Of a DNA stretch of 40,948 bases, positions 15,250 to 24,123 are shown piece by piece. Below the pieces are notes generated by a model. The model ran no database searches and had not been told where the DNA came from. It saw only the letters and a list, made by a program, of their open reading frames with translations. This DNA comes from Candidatus Peribacteria bacterium (GTDB lineage: Bacteria > Patescibacteriota > Gracilibacteria > UBA1369 > 2-02-FULL-48-14). Where the stretch lies: positions 1-40,948 of the forward strand of contig CALRCE010000008.1 in NCBI GenBank assembly GCA_943354505.1. Reading direction: 5' to 3'. Made by a program: the position numbers and the translations under genes. Each line of letters begins with the position of its first letter. Position 1 is the first letter of the stretch.

Positions 15250-17547
15250 ATGCGCCTTCCCACTCGAATCAACCGGTTCACTCCTATTTTCTTGGCCATC
15301 TACGCCTTGGCAGGTGTGGTCATTTTGCGACTCTTTTACTTGCAAGTGATCTCTCACGGCTACTATCAGCACATCGCCGAATTGGAACAGTACGGCTACA
15401 CCACCTATCCCGCTCGACGCGGAGAAATTTTAGTGCAGGACTACCACTCCGGACAAAGCTTTGCCCTCGCCACCAACACGACGCTGAGCATGATCTACGC
15501 AGACCCCAGCATCATCGCCAAAAGCACCACTCCGGAATTTGTCGCAGAAACCCTCGCCCCCCTCCTCTTCGATTTGGAGCAAGAAAAAGAATTGGATCAA
15601 ATCCGCTACGACGACGAACTGGAAGTGATCAACGCCATGACCAGCGAAGAGCTCAAAAACGAAGCCCTCTCCAAGCTCAAACTCAAAACGGATGAGGAAT
15701 TGTTCACCGATTACCAAGACAAACTCGAAGCAATTTTAGCCAAACGCACCCGCGACGTGATTTTATACGCCGAAGACTTGGACTTAGAAACCGTGGCCAA
15801 AGTTCAAGAAGCAGACATTCAAGGCAGTGAACTGAGTGAAAACGCCAACCTCTACCTTTACCCCGAAGAAATCACCGACACCGAAGGCGTCGCCCAAAAA
15901 TTGGCGGATATTTTTGGCGGAGACATCGATGAAATCGAAAGCAAGCTGGCGGGGAAAAATCAGTACGTGGAACTCAAACACAAATTGGACCCCAGCGTTT
16001 CCGAACAAATTGAAAAAATTCTAGAAGACGATAGGGCCCTCGCAGACAGCGAGGATAGAGACCCTTACTTTTTAGGCATCCGGCTCAAAGACGAATACTT
16101 CCGTTTCTATCCCGAACAAGAAATGTCCGCCCAAGTCCTGGGTTACGTGAACTCCACCGGTGAAGGTGTCTACGGCGTGGAAGGAACCTTCGATGAACTT
16201 CTCAAAGGCGAAAATGGAATTTTCACCTCTCAAGTGGACGCCTACGGAAATCAAATCACGGTGGGAGAATCGGTGATCAAAGAAGCCGTGAATGGAGCCG
16301 ACGTCACACTCACGCTCGATCGTGCCATCCAAAGCGAAGTGGAAACCCTGCTCGCTCAAGGAGTAAAGGACTACAACCCCGACAGCGGACAAGCGATTGT
16401 GATCAACCCAAAAACCGGTGCCATCTTGGCCTGGGCTCAGTACCCGACTTTCAATCCCAATTCCTACGGAGAAGTGTTCAACAAAGTGGAGTTCGAAGTC
16501 CCCGAAGATCGCAAAGACAAAGTGGTGGTGAAAGGCACCGAAGAAGACCCGATTTACTGGTATTACATCACCGAAAACCCAGACCTGCGAATCCAAATTT
16601 TCCCCAGCGAAGAAGAGGGAAAGTGGTACTCTTACGAAAACTTTTGGGGACCCGAAGTTTACAAAAACAAAATGCTCCAAGAGTATTACGAGCCGGGCTC
16701 CGTCTTCAAACCTTTAGTCATGGCGGCCGCCATCAACTCCGGCGAGGTCACGCCCAACAGCACCTTCAACGACAGCGGCCCCATTGGAGTGGATTTCAAC
16801 GTGCTTTCCAAAGTCTATGACTACTACATCGAAACCTTCAACAAACAGTACCACGGCATAGAAACCATGACTCAAGTCTTGGAACATTCCTGCAACACCG
16901 GCATGACCTACATCTCACAAAAACTAGGCCCAGCTTTATTCTATTCCTATCTAAAAAGCTACGGGTTCCTAGAAAGAACGGGCATCGGTCTCAACGACGA
17001 AGCTCTGGGAGATTTGGAGTACTACGAAAACTGGACCGAATCCGAGATGGCCACCAAAGCCTTCGGACAAGGAATCACCATCACTCCCCTGCAACTGGCT
17101 CAGGCCTACACCGCCATCGCCAACAACGGAACCATGATGAAACCCTATTTGGTTGAGAAAATCACCTATCCCGACGGCACCGTGGACGAAACCGAACCCA
17201 CAGTCGTTCGCCAAGTTCTAACCGAAGACACCGCCGACAAAGTGATCGCCATGATGACGGATGTTGTGGAATCCTACGCCAGCATCTCGATTCCAGGCCA
17301 CTACTTTGGAGGAAAATCCGGCACAGCTCAAACCTACGGCAATAGCGGAGAAGCCTTGGGTGGCACAGGGACCACTATCGCAACCTTCATTGGGATAGGT
17401 CCCATCGAAGACCCAGAATATCTCGTGATTGTTAAAATGGACCGCCCTCGCACCTCTCAGTGGGCGGAACCCACCTCGGGCCAAGTGCTGAAACAGATCA
17501 TGGCCTTCTTATTCGACTACTATTCAGTCCCTCCAGACAAGAAGTAA
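15250..17547 (+). CDS. class B penicillin-binding protein (peptidoglycan transpeptidase)
   Basis: A 765-residue bitopic protein with a membrane anchor at about 11-32, a PBP dimerisation region beginning PARRGEI, and a transpeptidase domain. The active-site motifs are SVFK (Ser484, Lys487), SCN (547-549) and KSG (689-691). It crosslinks peptidoglycan in division or elongation; FtsI versus PBP2 type is not certain. It is longer than usual because of an acidic insertion around 105-260 and a segment of about 60 residues between NPNSY (403) and EPGSVFK (481), where family members normally have only a short link. The promoter region has TAGGAT at 15196 and a 6-bp hairpin (GGATGG/CCATCC, 15211-15234). 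Confidence 0.93.
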   Translation: MRLPTRINRFTPIFLAIYALAGVVILRLFYLQVISHGYYQHIAELEQYGYTTYPARRGEILVQDYHSGQSFALATNTTLSMIYADPSIIAKSTTPEFVAETLAPLLFDLEQEKELDQIRYDDELEVINAMTSEELKNEALSKLKLKTDEELFTDYQDKLEAILAKRTRDVILYAEDLDLETVAKVQEADIQGSELSENANLYLYPEEITDTEGVAQKLADIFGGDIDEIESKLAGKNQYVELKHKLDPSVSEQIEKILEDDRALADSEDRDPYFLGIRLKDEYFRFYPEQEMSAQVLGYVNSTGEGVYGVEGTFDELLKGENGIFTSQVDAYGNQITVGESVIKEAVNGADVTLTLDRAIQSEVETLLAQGVKDYNPDSGQAIVINPKTGAILAWAQYPTFNPNSYGEVFNKVEFEVPEDRKDKVVVKGTEEDPIYWYYITENPDLRIQIFPSEEEGKWYSYENFWGPEVYKNKMLQEYYEPGSVFKPLVMAAAINSGEVTPNSTFNDSGPIGVDFNVLSKVYDYYIETFNKQYHGIETMTQVLEHSCNTGMTYISQKLGPALFYSYLKSYGFLERTGIGLNDEALGDLEYYENWTESEMATKAFGQGITITPLQLAQAYTAIANNGTMMKPYLVEKITYPDGTVDETEPTVVRQVLTEDTADKVIAMMTDVVESYASISIPGHYFGGKSGTAQTYGNSGEALGGTGTTIATFIGIGPIEDPEYLVIVKMDRPRTSQWAEPTSGQVLKQIMAFLFDYYSVPPDKK

Positions 17548-17556
17548 GCCACAAAC

Positions 17557-17585
17557 TTGCCATTGGTCGAGCAAACCCTTATGCT
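17557..17585 (+). promoter_or_regulatory. promoter of the SIMPL-like gene
   Basis: TTGCCA (17557-17562), 17 bases, TATGCT (17580-17585), with a leader of about 23 nt to ATG 17615. Confidence 0.5.
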
Positions 17586-17614
17586 GAGCCCGCATCATTT
17601 TTTAACCAAACACC

Positions 17615-18325
17615 ATGATCAAAAAGTACCTCCTAGCATTGAGCCTCAGCCTCATGCTCGCTCCCTCTGCTTTCGCAGATGAACTTGTAAGCACCGATGA
17701 ACTCACTGTGACTGAAACAGAAGTGGTTCCTGTCGAAGACTCTGCTACGCTTTGCGGCTGCGGAGGCGGCGGATATTGGGGTGGCGTCTACATCAACGTG
17801 AGCACCACCGTTTCTGCTGAAGTAGACACGGTCAGCCTCTACGGAAGTTACTACATCGACAACGCAGACTCCAAAACAGATGCGCTCGACGAATTGACTG
17901 AAGTCTACAAAGACATCCAGTCCCAACTTTCTAAATACGGAACGGTACACCGCACAGGAATGTCCACCTACACAGACTGGGAATACACCAACATGTACGA
18001 CGGATCCCTGTCCATCAAAGTGACTCTCTTCGACAGCATGCAAACCGAAGGAGTAGAAAATATTCTGTACAAGAACAGCTTCGATGCTTGGCGCGAAGTG
18101 ACCGTTGTGAGCCAAACCGATGCAGAAAAAGAAGCGGTTCCTACCCTCAAGGGCTTGATCGCTGACAAGAAGGAAGTGTACGAAGAACTTCTCGGCAACG
18201 AACTCGGCTCCATTTCCAATGTGAACGTTTACAGCTGGTCCGATGCTTACACCTTTGACGCAAAGACCAACACCGTGGACATGATGGTCTACGCAGATGT
18301 GACCTACAACACCGCTCAGTACTAG
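17615..18325 (+). CDS. exported SIMPL (DUF541)-like protein
   Basis: A 236-residue protein with a clear signal peptide (MIKKYLLALSLSLMLAPSAFA, likely cut after AFA-21). A short acidic linker and a CGCGGGGYWGG glycine/cysteine patch (about 48-58) precede a domain with the SIMPL layout: alternating strands and helices, DALDELTEVYKDIQSQLSKYG, and VENILYKNSFDAWREV. SIMPL proteins are periplasmic or surface proteins of poorly known function. The family call rests on pattern only. It is 67 nt downstream of the PBP gene but has its own promoter and ends at a strong terminator. Confidence 0.72.
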   Translation: MIKKYLLALSLSLMLAPSAFADELVSTDELTVTETEVVPVEDSATLCGCGGGGYWGGVYINVSTTVSAEVDTVSLYGSYYIDNADSKTDALDELTEVYKDIQSQLSKYGTVHRTGMSTYTDWEYTNMYDGSLSIKVTLFDSMQTEGVENILYKNSFDAWREVTVVSQTDAEKEAVPTLKGLIADKKEVYEELLGNELGSISNVNVYSWSDAYTFDAKTNTVDMMVYADVTYNTAQY

Positions 18326-18340
18326 TTTTGACCGAAACAC

Positions 18341-18373
18341 AAAAAAGAGGCATCCGCGGATGCCTCTTTTTTT
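18341..18373. terminator. bidirectional intrinsic terminator
   Basis: A6, then the perfect palindrome GAGGCATCCG/CGGATGCCTC, then T7. It can stop transcription from both the SIMPL-like gene and the convergent propeller gene. Confidence 0.9.
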
Positions 18374-18390
18374 GAAACCACTTGAACGAT

Positions 18391-19779
18391 TTACTTCGCC
18401 ACTCCCGTGTAGCCGTTGAGCGTGACCGACTTACCGCTCAAAGTCACCTTTAAGTAGCCTGTGCCAGAGACCAAACTCACCTTCGTAGCGGTGTTGGTTT
18501 TGCCAACAAAAGCTTGATAGCGATACACAGACCAATCGGCATAACGAACACCAATTTCACCATTCTTGAGACCCCAGTATCCAATGATCTTTTTACTGGA
18601 GGAGCTGTTCACATCCAAAGTGCTGAAGTAAGGATGATATCCATTCAAAGCGACCGTGTTGTGCTCATCGACTACCCCGTCTCCATCGTTGTCCACTCCG
18701 TCGTTGGAAACTTCCACTCCTGCATTAGAGATGGTGTCGTACTTATCTGTATGAATCGCAGAGTAACCAGAAGGAGCAGTCGCACTACAGAACTGTGTAG
18801 CGGTTGCCGTTGAAGATCCATTGCCATCCAAATCCGCATCCACATAGTAGTTCTGGAGAGAGCTCACTTTGGGGTCACTATCGTTACAATCCAAAGAGGC
18901 CAGCACCCCATCTCCATCCGCATCGGGATCCACAGGAACCGGCGTGGGTTCTGGAGTTGGCGCAGGAGCCACCCATCCATAAATAGGAAAGTTGTCGTAG
19001 TCGTAAACTTTACCCGTACTGTCCTCAGCAATAAACATATCCGCATCCCCGTCTCCGTTGCCGTCCGCACCCAAAGCCAAGCCTTCTTGATCCGTGCCAA
19101 CAACAGAGTAGGTCATTTTAACTTCTCCATTCATGTCGATGATCGCCATCACATTGCTGTAGAGCGCATAAAGGTAACCGTCACGGTAGTGCAAACCCGA
19201 CAAGTCGGTGTAACCACTACCCGAAAGCCCTGCAAAGTCCTTCACTTTGACCGCAGTCGTTCCACTGAGGTCGAGAACATAAATTTTCCCGTTGTACTGG
19301 TACCCCGCGTAAAAATACCCATCCGCATACGTCAACCCTTCCATTCCAAGTCCATTGAGTTCAGGCATAAGACCACTGACATCCCAGATTTGAGCCACAG
19401 TACGAGTAGAAAGGTCGTACTTAAGAATCCTAGCTCCTACCGTCGCACTTCCTTCATCCGCAAGGTAAACAAAGTTCGAAGCAGGGTCCACCACCGTGAC
19501 GTCTTCCAAATCTCCACCCACTTGGTACAAGGTCACACTCGATCCATCGGTATTCATTGTGAGCAACTGACCTTCATCCCCGACCAACAAAAGTTTATTG
19601 AGACCGCTGTGCCAAGCCAAGCCACTGGGCTCTAGCCCAGGGTACGCAGTCTGAGCTCCGGCACTGATGTCCACCGTGGAAGTGGTGGGCCAAGCAGTCA
19701 AAGTCAGCGCCGCAAAAGCCGTCGCAGAAATACTAGAAAAGAGCAGAACGGCAAACAGAACTTTGGAGAGAATCTTCAT
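18391..19779 (-). CDS. secreted beta-propeller protein with calcium-binding repeats
   Basis: A 462-residue exported protein. It has a signal peptide ending SISATAFA (about residue 23), then a propeller of roughly 240 residues like SdiA-regulated/esterase-type folds (PSGLAWHSGLNKLLLVGDEGQLLTM, DLEDVTVVDPASNFVYLADEG, GLGMEGLTYADGYFYAGYQ). A Pro/Thr linker (APAPTPEPTPVP) leads to thrombospondin-type-3-like Ca2+ loops (DADGDGVLASLDCNDSDP and DGVDNDGDGVVDE) and a C-terminal beta domain of about 90 residues ending YTGVAK. A role in surface binding or cleavage of extracellular substrate is possible, with no catalytic residues recognised. Confidence 0.78.
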   Translation of the reverse strand: MKILSKVLFAVLLFSSISATAFAALTLTAWPTTSTVDISAGAQTAYPGLEPSGLAWHSGLNKLLLVGDEGQLLTMNTDGSSVTLYQVGGDLEDVTVVDPASNFVYLADEGSATVGARILKYDLSTRTVAQIWDVSGLMPELNGLGMEGLTYADGYFYAGYQYNGKIYVLDLSGTTAVKVKDFAGLSGSGYTDLSGLHYRDGYLYALYSNVMAIIDMNGEVKMTYSVVGTDQEGLALGADGNGDGDADMFIAEDSTGKVYDYDNFPIYGWVAPAPTPEPTPVPVDPDADGDGVLASLDCNDSDPKVSSLQNYYVDADLDGNGSSTATATQFCSATAPSGYSAIHTDKYDTISNAGVEVSNDGVDNDGDGVVDEHNTVALNGYHPYFSTLDVNSSSSKKIIGYWGLKNGEIGVRYADWSVYRYQAFVGKTNTATKVSLVSGTGYLKVTLSGKSVTLNGYTGVAK

Positions 19780-19816
19780 AAGCGTAGGGTTAAGGCTTCT
19801 CCAGTATAAAGCACGA

Positions 19817-21259
19817 TCAGTTCCTCACCAAGTCCAAAGCGTACTCCGGCCACCAAGAACCCGCGCTGGGCCCACCGTTGCAAGTACCGTCGGATTCCCC
19901 CGGTGGTTTCACCCAAAGATAGGCATCCACCAGCTCTTCACCGGTCTCCACGGTCGGAGCCTGTCCCAAACTCCTACCAGAAGGGTTGCACCATTCCTCG
20001 TTTGAGCCGTTCCCATTTCGACTGGTGTCGACAATGAAGTGCTTTTCCCCAATCAAGGCAGAAAGTTCTTCGCCATATTCAATATTTTCTTCGGTTGTAT
20101 AAAAGTTGGACACGTTGAGCGCAAAGCCATCCGCTTCTTCCACATTCGCATCCGTCAAACGGTCCGCCATGGTGCTTGCCGAATTCCAGTTGGGATGGCC
20201 CGCATCCAAGTAAACCGAAATGCCCGACTGGGATTTAAGAATCGTCACTGCTTCTGCAATGAGCTCCGTGCTACTCTCGTACAAACAATCCAAAGCCAAG
20301 GCGTCCGGCTCCACAATCACCCACGCTTCACGGCTCCCCACTCCATCAGCAAAGGCTTGAACCCACTCCACGTAAGCGGCTTCGTCGCTGCTTCCGCCCG
20401 CCGAGTAACTGCCACAGTCTCGTCCAGGAATGTTATAAATCACCATCACGGGCAAATCCCCGGCCTCCGTCACGGTGTCCACATAGTCGTCGACGGCACT
20501 TTCGATGTCCTCGGTCCAGTCCCCAAACCACTTTGCCGTGGGCTGCTCCGCAATTTGAAGCAGATCTTGCGCCTCTTCCGTGTCTCCCCACTCTTCAATT
20601 TGATCATAAGCGTTGGAAGAAGGATCCACATACAAAGAGGCTTCAACCGAAGGCTCAGAAGGATCCGAGCTCAAGCTCACAAGCAAACGGTACAAAATCG
20701 TAGCTGTGTCTCCACGAGTGATTTCATTGGAAGGATAGAAGTAAGACTCTTCGTCCAAAACCCCCAAAAACATCGCGGTGTACAAATAGGTGGAATACCA
20801 AACGTCAGTGGGCACATCCACGTAGAGTGTTTCTTCATCAGCATCCAAAAGCTCGACCTCTTCAGCATAGACTTTAAAAACCATCGCTAAAGCCTCGGCC
20901 CGATTGATGAAGTCACCCGGACGAAAATTTCCATCACCGTAACCTTCAATCCAACCCTCATCTTTTGCAACACACACATACTTTGCGTACCACTCGTCCG
21001 TCACATCCGTAAAACAATTCTTTTCATCACTGGAAACGTGCCCCTCTCGGCTCTCCACCAAAATCTTCAAAAGTTCTGCACGATTGATGGAATGACTGGG
21101 TCGATACGTCTCATCATCATAGCCTTCAACAATCCCCTCATCATACAAATACTCGATCGCTTCTTCATCGTCCACTAGAGTCAAATCCGTGAACGCAAAA
21201 ACAGAAGGAACATCGAAGCAAAACAAGGCCAGGATCAGGAACAAGGTGAGCAGCTTCAT
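19817..21259 (-). CDS. SLH-anchored GH6 family cellulase
   Basis: A 480-residue exported protein with a signal peptide (MKLLTLFLILALFCFDVPSVFA), then three S-layer-homology repeats (about 25-75, 80-140 and 145-200; for example GIVEGYDDETYRPSHSINRAELL, GWIEGYGDGNFRPGDFINRAEAL), a short linker, and a glycoside hydrolase family 6 domain to the C-terminus. GH6 features are PVMVIYNIPGRDCGSYSAGG with the proton-donor Asp, AWVIVEPDALA, FIVDTSRNGNG, CNPSGRSLGQAPT and LWVKPPGESDGTC. GH6 enzymes invertingly hydrolyse beta-1,4-glucans. SLH repeats attach proteins to pyruvylated wall polymers. ATG 21259 overlaps the stop of the upstream lipoprotein gene as ATGA. Confidence 0.93.
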   Translation of the reverse strand: MKLLTLFLILALFCFDVPSVFAFTDLTLVDDEEAIEYLYDEGIVEGYDDETYRPSHSINRAELLKILVESREGHVSSDEKNCFTDVTDEWYAKYVCVAKDEGWIEGYGDGNFRPGDFINRAEALAMVFKVYAEEVELLDADEETLYVDVPTDVWYSTYLYTAMFLGVLDEESYFYPSNEITRGDTATILYRLLVSLSSDPSEPSVEASLYVDPSSNAYDQIEEWGDTEEAQDLLQIAEQPTAKWFGDWTEDIESAVDDYVDTVTEAGDLPVMVIYNIPGRDCGSYSAGGSSDEAAYVEWVQAFADGVGSREAWVIVEPDALALDCLYESSTELIAEAVTILKSQSGISVYLDAGHPNWNSASTMADRLTDANVEEADGFALNVSNFYTTEENIEYGEELSALIGEKHFIVDTSRNGNGSNEEWCNPSGRSLGQAPTVETGEELVDAYLWVKPPGESDGTCNGGPSAGSWWPEYALDLVRN

Positions 21260-21681
21260 GGATTCATTTCGGCCAAGTCTGCATAAGCATCCACACAGGC
21301 TTGATCCTCCGAACTGACCCAACCGTAAACAGTCTCAACTCCTAAAGCAAAAGAGGCTCGGCTAGGAGAGCCTGCCCAATTGTAAACCGTCAACTCCCCT
21401 TGAGTGGTGAGCTCGTAATCCCAACCTTCAGCAGGCTTGGTGAAATCACCCGTGAGATCGATATAACACAGACCATCCGCTTTCCTTTCAAGCCCATCGT
21501 AGCCGTTGTCGAGCCACACGTTTCCGTCGTAGGTCAGCGTTGCTGTGTGGTAAGGAACCGTCATGATCACAGGTTCAACCACTTCTGCCACAGGATCGTT
21601 CATCACGGGGTCTTCAACTGGAGTAGAAGAACAGGCAGCGAAAAACAAAGTCAGCAGACCTAAGGAAGTGAGAGCTTTCAT
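21256..21681 (-). CDS. lipoprotein coupled to the GH6 gene
   Basis: A 141-residue lipoprotein from ATG 21681: hydrophobic signal MKALTSLGLLTLFFAACSS with a lipobox FAAC, an acidic Pro/Val-rich spacer, then a small beta-rich domain (TATLTYDGNVWLDNGYDGLERKADGLCYIDLTGDF... NWAGSPSRASFALGVETVYGW). I do not recognise the domain. Its TGA overlaps the ATG of the SLH-GH6 gene by 4 nt, so the two are translationally coupled. A helper or carbohydrate-binding role is inferred from that only. Confidence 0.8.
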   Translation of the reverse strand: MKALTSLGLLTLFFAACSSTPVEDPVMNDPVAEVVEPVIMTVPYHTATLTYDGNVWLDNGYDGLERKADGLCYIDLTGDFTKPAEGWDYELTTQGELTVYNWAGSPSRASFALGVETVYGWVSSEDQACVDAYADLAEMNP

Positions 21682-21805
21682 GGGCATGGGGTTAAGGCTC
21701 AAGAGCCATCCTATCAAAAAATCACATCAACGCCACTCACATTTTTAAAACTTCCTCTGTTCTTTTGCCCGTGTTAAAATCGCCTCGTTTGATATCCCAG
21801 CCATC

Positions 21806-22861
21806 ATGAAAAAAACACTCCTCGCGCTCTTGTTTCTTGGTCTGATTGGAACAGGCACTTTTTACATTTACGATCATTCATCTGATGATGAAGGAGATCA
21901 GACGATCCAAAATGAGGACTCCACCTCTACAAGCACAGAGACAGCGACAGAAGCAACAACGATAGATCTGGACGAGCACAGCTGCAACACTCAACAAATA
22001 TTCACGCCTCCAAAGGATGAAGGAGACCTCACGGGAATCAGTCTCTACGTCGCCACAAGCGAAGATGGCGTGACCTTTGGGGACCCTGAGCTCTTTTTGG
22101 AAGGCGGAGGAGTTCCCAGCGTCACTGCTGGTTCAGATGGAACTCTCGTGGCCGTATTCAATTGGTTCACCGATTACGATGAGAATCCAGAGTGTTACAA
22201 CAAAGTCGCCATCAAAACGTCCAAGGACAATGGTAAGACTTGGGAGGGTCCCTATGGACTTTACGTCGAAGACTTCCCTGAAGATTATCAACTCCCTTTC
22301 GACCCCACAATAACCACAACAGAAGACGGACAATATCGTCTGTTCTTCACCACCCACGTGCTAGGCATGGAAGAACCTTTTGTCTACGGTTCAGCAATCT
22401 CGGAAGACGGCCTGCACTACACCTATGAAGGCGTCGCATTCAACAGTGACGAACACGATGTTGTGGACGGCTCTGAAGTTCGTACAGATGCCGGTTGGTT
22501 CATGATCGCTCCTATGGCCAAACAGAATGGGGCTGCACTGCAAGCCTACTCCGACGACGGGGCACACTTCGAAGAGATGGAAAATGACCGAGACCAGAGC
22601 ATCTACTGGGTGGGGAACATGGTCAATGTGGAGGGAGAAATTCGCTTTTATGGAAGCTGCGGTCAAAAAGTAAGCAATGGCCAGGGTAAACTATGCTACA
22701 GCAGCACCACCGATGGATCTCATTGGGAAGAGGCCATAAAAGTAAATCTGCCAAACGGGGACCCCGGCATCACCTACACTTCAGAAGGTGTCTTTGTGGC
22801 CATCTATGCCGAACCTCAAGACATGCCCATGCCCGAAGACTCCACTTCAGATAAACGCTGA
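21806..22861 (+). CDS. exported Asp-box beta-propeller protein
   Basis: A 351-residue protein with an N-terminal signal or anchor (MKKTLLALLFLGLIGTGTFYIY), a Ser/Thr/Glu-rich linker (about 25-57), and a sialidase-like propeller. Repeated S-x-D-x-G-x-x-(W/F/Y) Asp-box motifs are visible: SEDGVTFG, SKDNGKTWEG, SEDGLHYTYEG, SDDGAHFEE and TDGSHWEEA. Such folds occur in sialidases and GH43-like enzymes, but I see no diagnostic Arg triad, so the activity is unknown. TAAAAT (21775-21780) is a likely -10. It is convergent with tRNA-Trp. Confidence 0.75.
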   Translation: MKKTLLALLFLGLIGTGTFYIYDHSSDDEGDQTIQNEDSTSTSTETATEATTIDLDEHSCNTQQIFTPPKDEGDLTGISLYVATSEDGVTFGDPELFLEGGGVPSVTAGSDGTLVAVFNWFTDYDENPECYNKVAIKTSKDNGKTWEGPYGLYVEDFPEDYQLPFDPTITTTEDGQYRLFFTTHVLGMEEPFVYGSAISEDGLHYTYEGVAFNSDEHDVVDGSEVRTDAGWFMIAPMAKQNGAALQAYSDDGAHFEEMENDRDQSIYWVGNMVNVEGEIRFYGSCGQKVSNGQGKLCYSSTTDGSHWEEAIKVNLPNGDPGITYTSEGVFVAIYAEPQDMPMPEDSTSDKR

Positions 22862-22882
22862 GAAGATAACTCCACTATGATT

Positions 22883-22956
22883 TGGCAGGCCCAGAAGGAA
22901 TCGAACCCTCGCTAACGGTTTTGGAGACCGCTGTACTACCACTATACGATAGGCCT
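22883..22956 (-). tRNA. tRNA-Trp(CCA)
   Basis: A 74-nt cloverleaf on the minus strand: acceptor AGGCCTA/TGGGCCT, D arm GTAT/GTAC, anticodon stem GCGGT/ACCGT with loop CTCCAAA (anticodon CCA, 22924-22922), T arm GAGGG/CCTTC, discriminator G and encoded CCA. It reads UGG only, which agrees with UGA as a stop in this genome. Confidence 0.96.
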
Positions 22957-22967
22957 AGTGCGGGAGG

Positions 22968-22996
22968 ATTGTAGCCAAAAGAGCCCTGGAAGGCAA
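22968..22996 (-). promoter_or_regulatory. tRNA-Trp promoter
   Basis: On the minus strand, TTGCCT (22996-22991), 17 bases, TACAAT (22973-22968), 11 nt before the tRNA. Confidence 0.7.
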
Positions 22997-23005
22997 ACCT
23001 TCAAC

Positions 23006-23311
23006 TTAAAGCCACCCCTTAGATCCAAGCCAAAGAGTAACACAAAGAGTCCCAACCGAAACAAAGATGAGCAGAAAACAGCCCAAGGCCACGCCATGAA
23101 CAAAGTCAGGCAAACCAGCCACCACGATCACTCGTTCGACTGTGGGCTCTGGATTTTCAAGTAGATAGCCGTAGAGTTTAAACCCAACGATGCAAAGCAC
23201 CACAAACAAAATCCCATAGTTCAAAACCTGTGACCGAAAAAGAATAAGGGTCAGTCCACTCGCCAGAACCACCAGAGGCGAAAAGAATCCGATCCAAAAA
23301 TACTTCTTCAT
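23006..23311 (-). CDS. small multi-pass membrane protein
   Basis: A 101-residue protein with about three or four membrane segments (roughly residues 5-25, 30-49 and 68-95) joined by the short polar loop LLENPEPTVERV. No family recognised. Its start overlaps the stop of the upstream glycosyltransferase gene by 4 nt (ATGA), which puts it in the same operon. A role in surface glycan or lipid-linked sugar handling is only contextual. Confidence 0.7.
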   Translation of the reverse strand: MKKYFWIGFFSPLVVLASGLTLILFRSQVLNYGILFVVLCIVGFKLYGYLLENPEPTVERVIVVAGLPDFVHGVALGCFLLIFVSVGTLCVTLWLGSKGWL

Positions 23312-24123
23312 TGTCGACGTTTTTTAGGAAGCCGACGCAGCATCCACTTCAAGTAATATTTGAACGCGTCCCAAACATGAATGCGGAGCGTGCGCTTTCT
23401 AAAAACATCCAGAATCCCACCCGAAGAAAGTCGCCCTTCATTGTGCGCCGCTTCCGTGTCCCCCACAAAGTGCACCTCAAACCCCTTGTTCCACGCAATA
23501 CGGCACAGGTCCACATCAGACATAAAAAGAAAGTAGCGCTCATCGTTGGGTCCAACCTTGTCCCAACATTTGCGAGTAAAGACTTGAAAAGCTCCGGTGA
23601 GCCAATCCACAGGTTCTGAGACTTGAGAATTTTTGTCCCACATCAAATAACGACGCATGCGTCGGAGCATCAATCGACGCAAAAAAGTTCGCTTCACAAA
23701 AAGATCAAATGGCCTCGGGAAGACTCGGTAGTTGTCTTGGACCTTTCCATTCGGATAACGAAGCCTGGGCGCCACAATGCCCACTTTTGGGTGCGCCTCC
23801 AAGTATTCAATCAACACTTTAAACGTGCCCTTTTGGACCACGATGTCCGGATTCAAAATACACAGCAGCTTGCCTTTCGCGACGCTCAGTCCAAAGTTAT
23901 TTCCTTGAGGGTAACCGCGATTTTCAATCTCAAAAAAACGCAGTTCAAACTTCAAATTTCGCTCCACAGGAATCATGCCGTTCGAACCGGGAGTGCCGTT
24001 GTTGATCACAAGTACCTCTGTTTTTGCGGGCAACCATGCTTTTTTTAAAGCCTCCAAATTCTTCGTCACTTCTTTGGGACTGCCGTGGTGCAAAACAACA
24101 ATAGAAAGATCGGTGATCACCAT
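23308..24123 (-). CDS. family 2 glycosyltransferase (rhamnosyltransferase-like)
   Basis: A 271-residue GT-A enzyme: DLSIVVLHHGSPKEVTKNLEAL at the N-terminus, VLVINNGTPGSNG, ENRGYPQGNNFGLSVAKGKLLCILNPDIVV with the metal/nucleotide-sugar DxD-like NPD, the acceptor-side block VDWLTGAFQVFTRKCWDKVGPNDERYFLFMSDVDLCRI, and a basic C-terminus. This is the WcaA/WbbL-like arrangement used for rhamnose or similar transfers in surface polysaccharide synthesis; donor and acceptor are unknown. The ATG directly follows the previous gene's stop (TAA then ATG), and it overlaps the next gene by ATGA. Confidence 0.9.
   Translation of the reverse strand: MVITDLSIVVLHHGSPKEVTKNLEALKKAWLPAKTEVLVINNGTPGSNGMIPVERNLKFELRFFEIENRGYPQGNNFGLSVAKGKLLCILNPDIVVQKGTFKVLIEYLEAHPKVGIVAPRLRYPNGKVQDNYRVFPRPFDLFVKRTFLRRLMLRRMRRYLMWDKNSQVSEPVDWLTGAFQVFTRKCWDKVGPNDERYFLFMSDVDLCRIAWNKGFEVHFVGDTEAAHNEGRLSSGGILDVFRKRTLRIHVWDAFKYYLKWMLRRLPKKRRQ

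Noticed and set aside
20039-20890. 283-codon plus-strand frame
   Set aside because: Mirror frame of the SLH-GH6 gene; composition is His/Arg-rich with no protein-like motifs.
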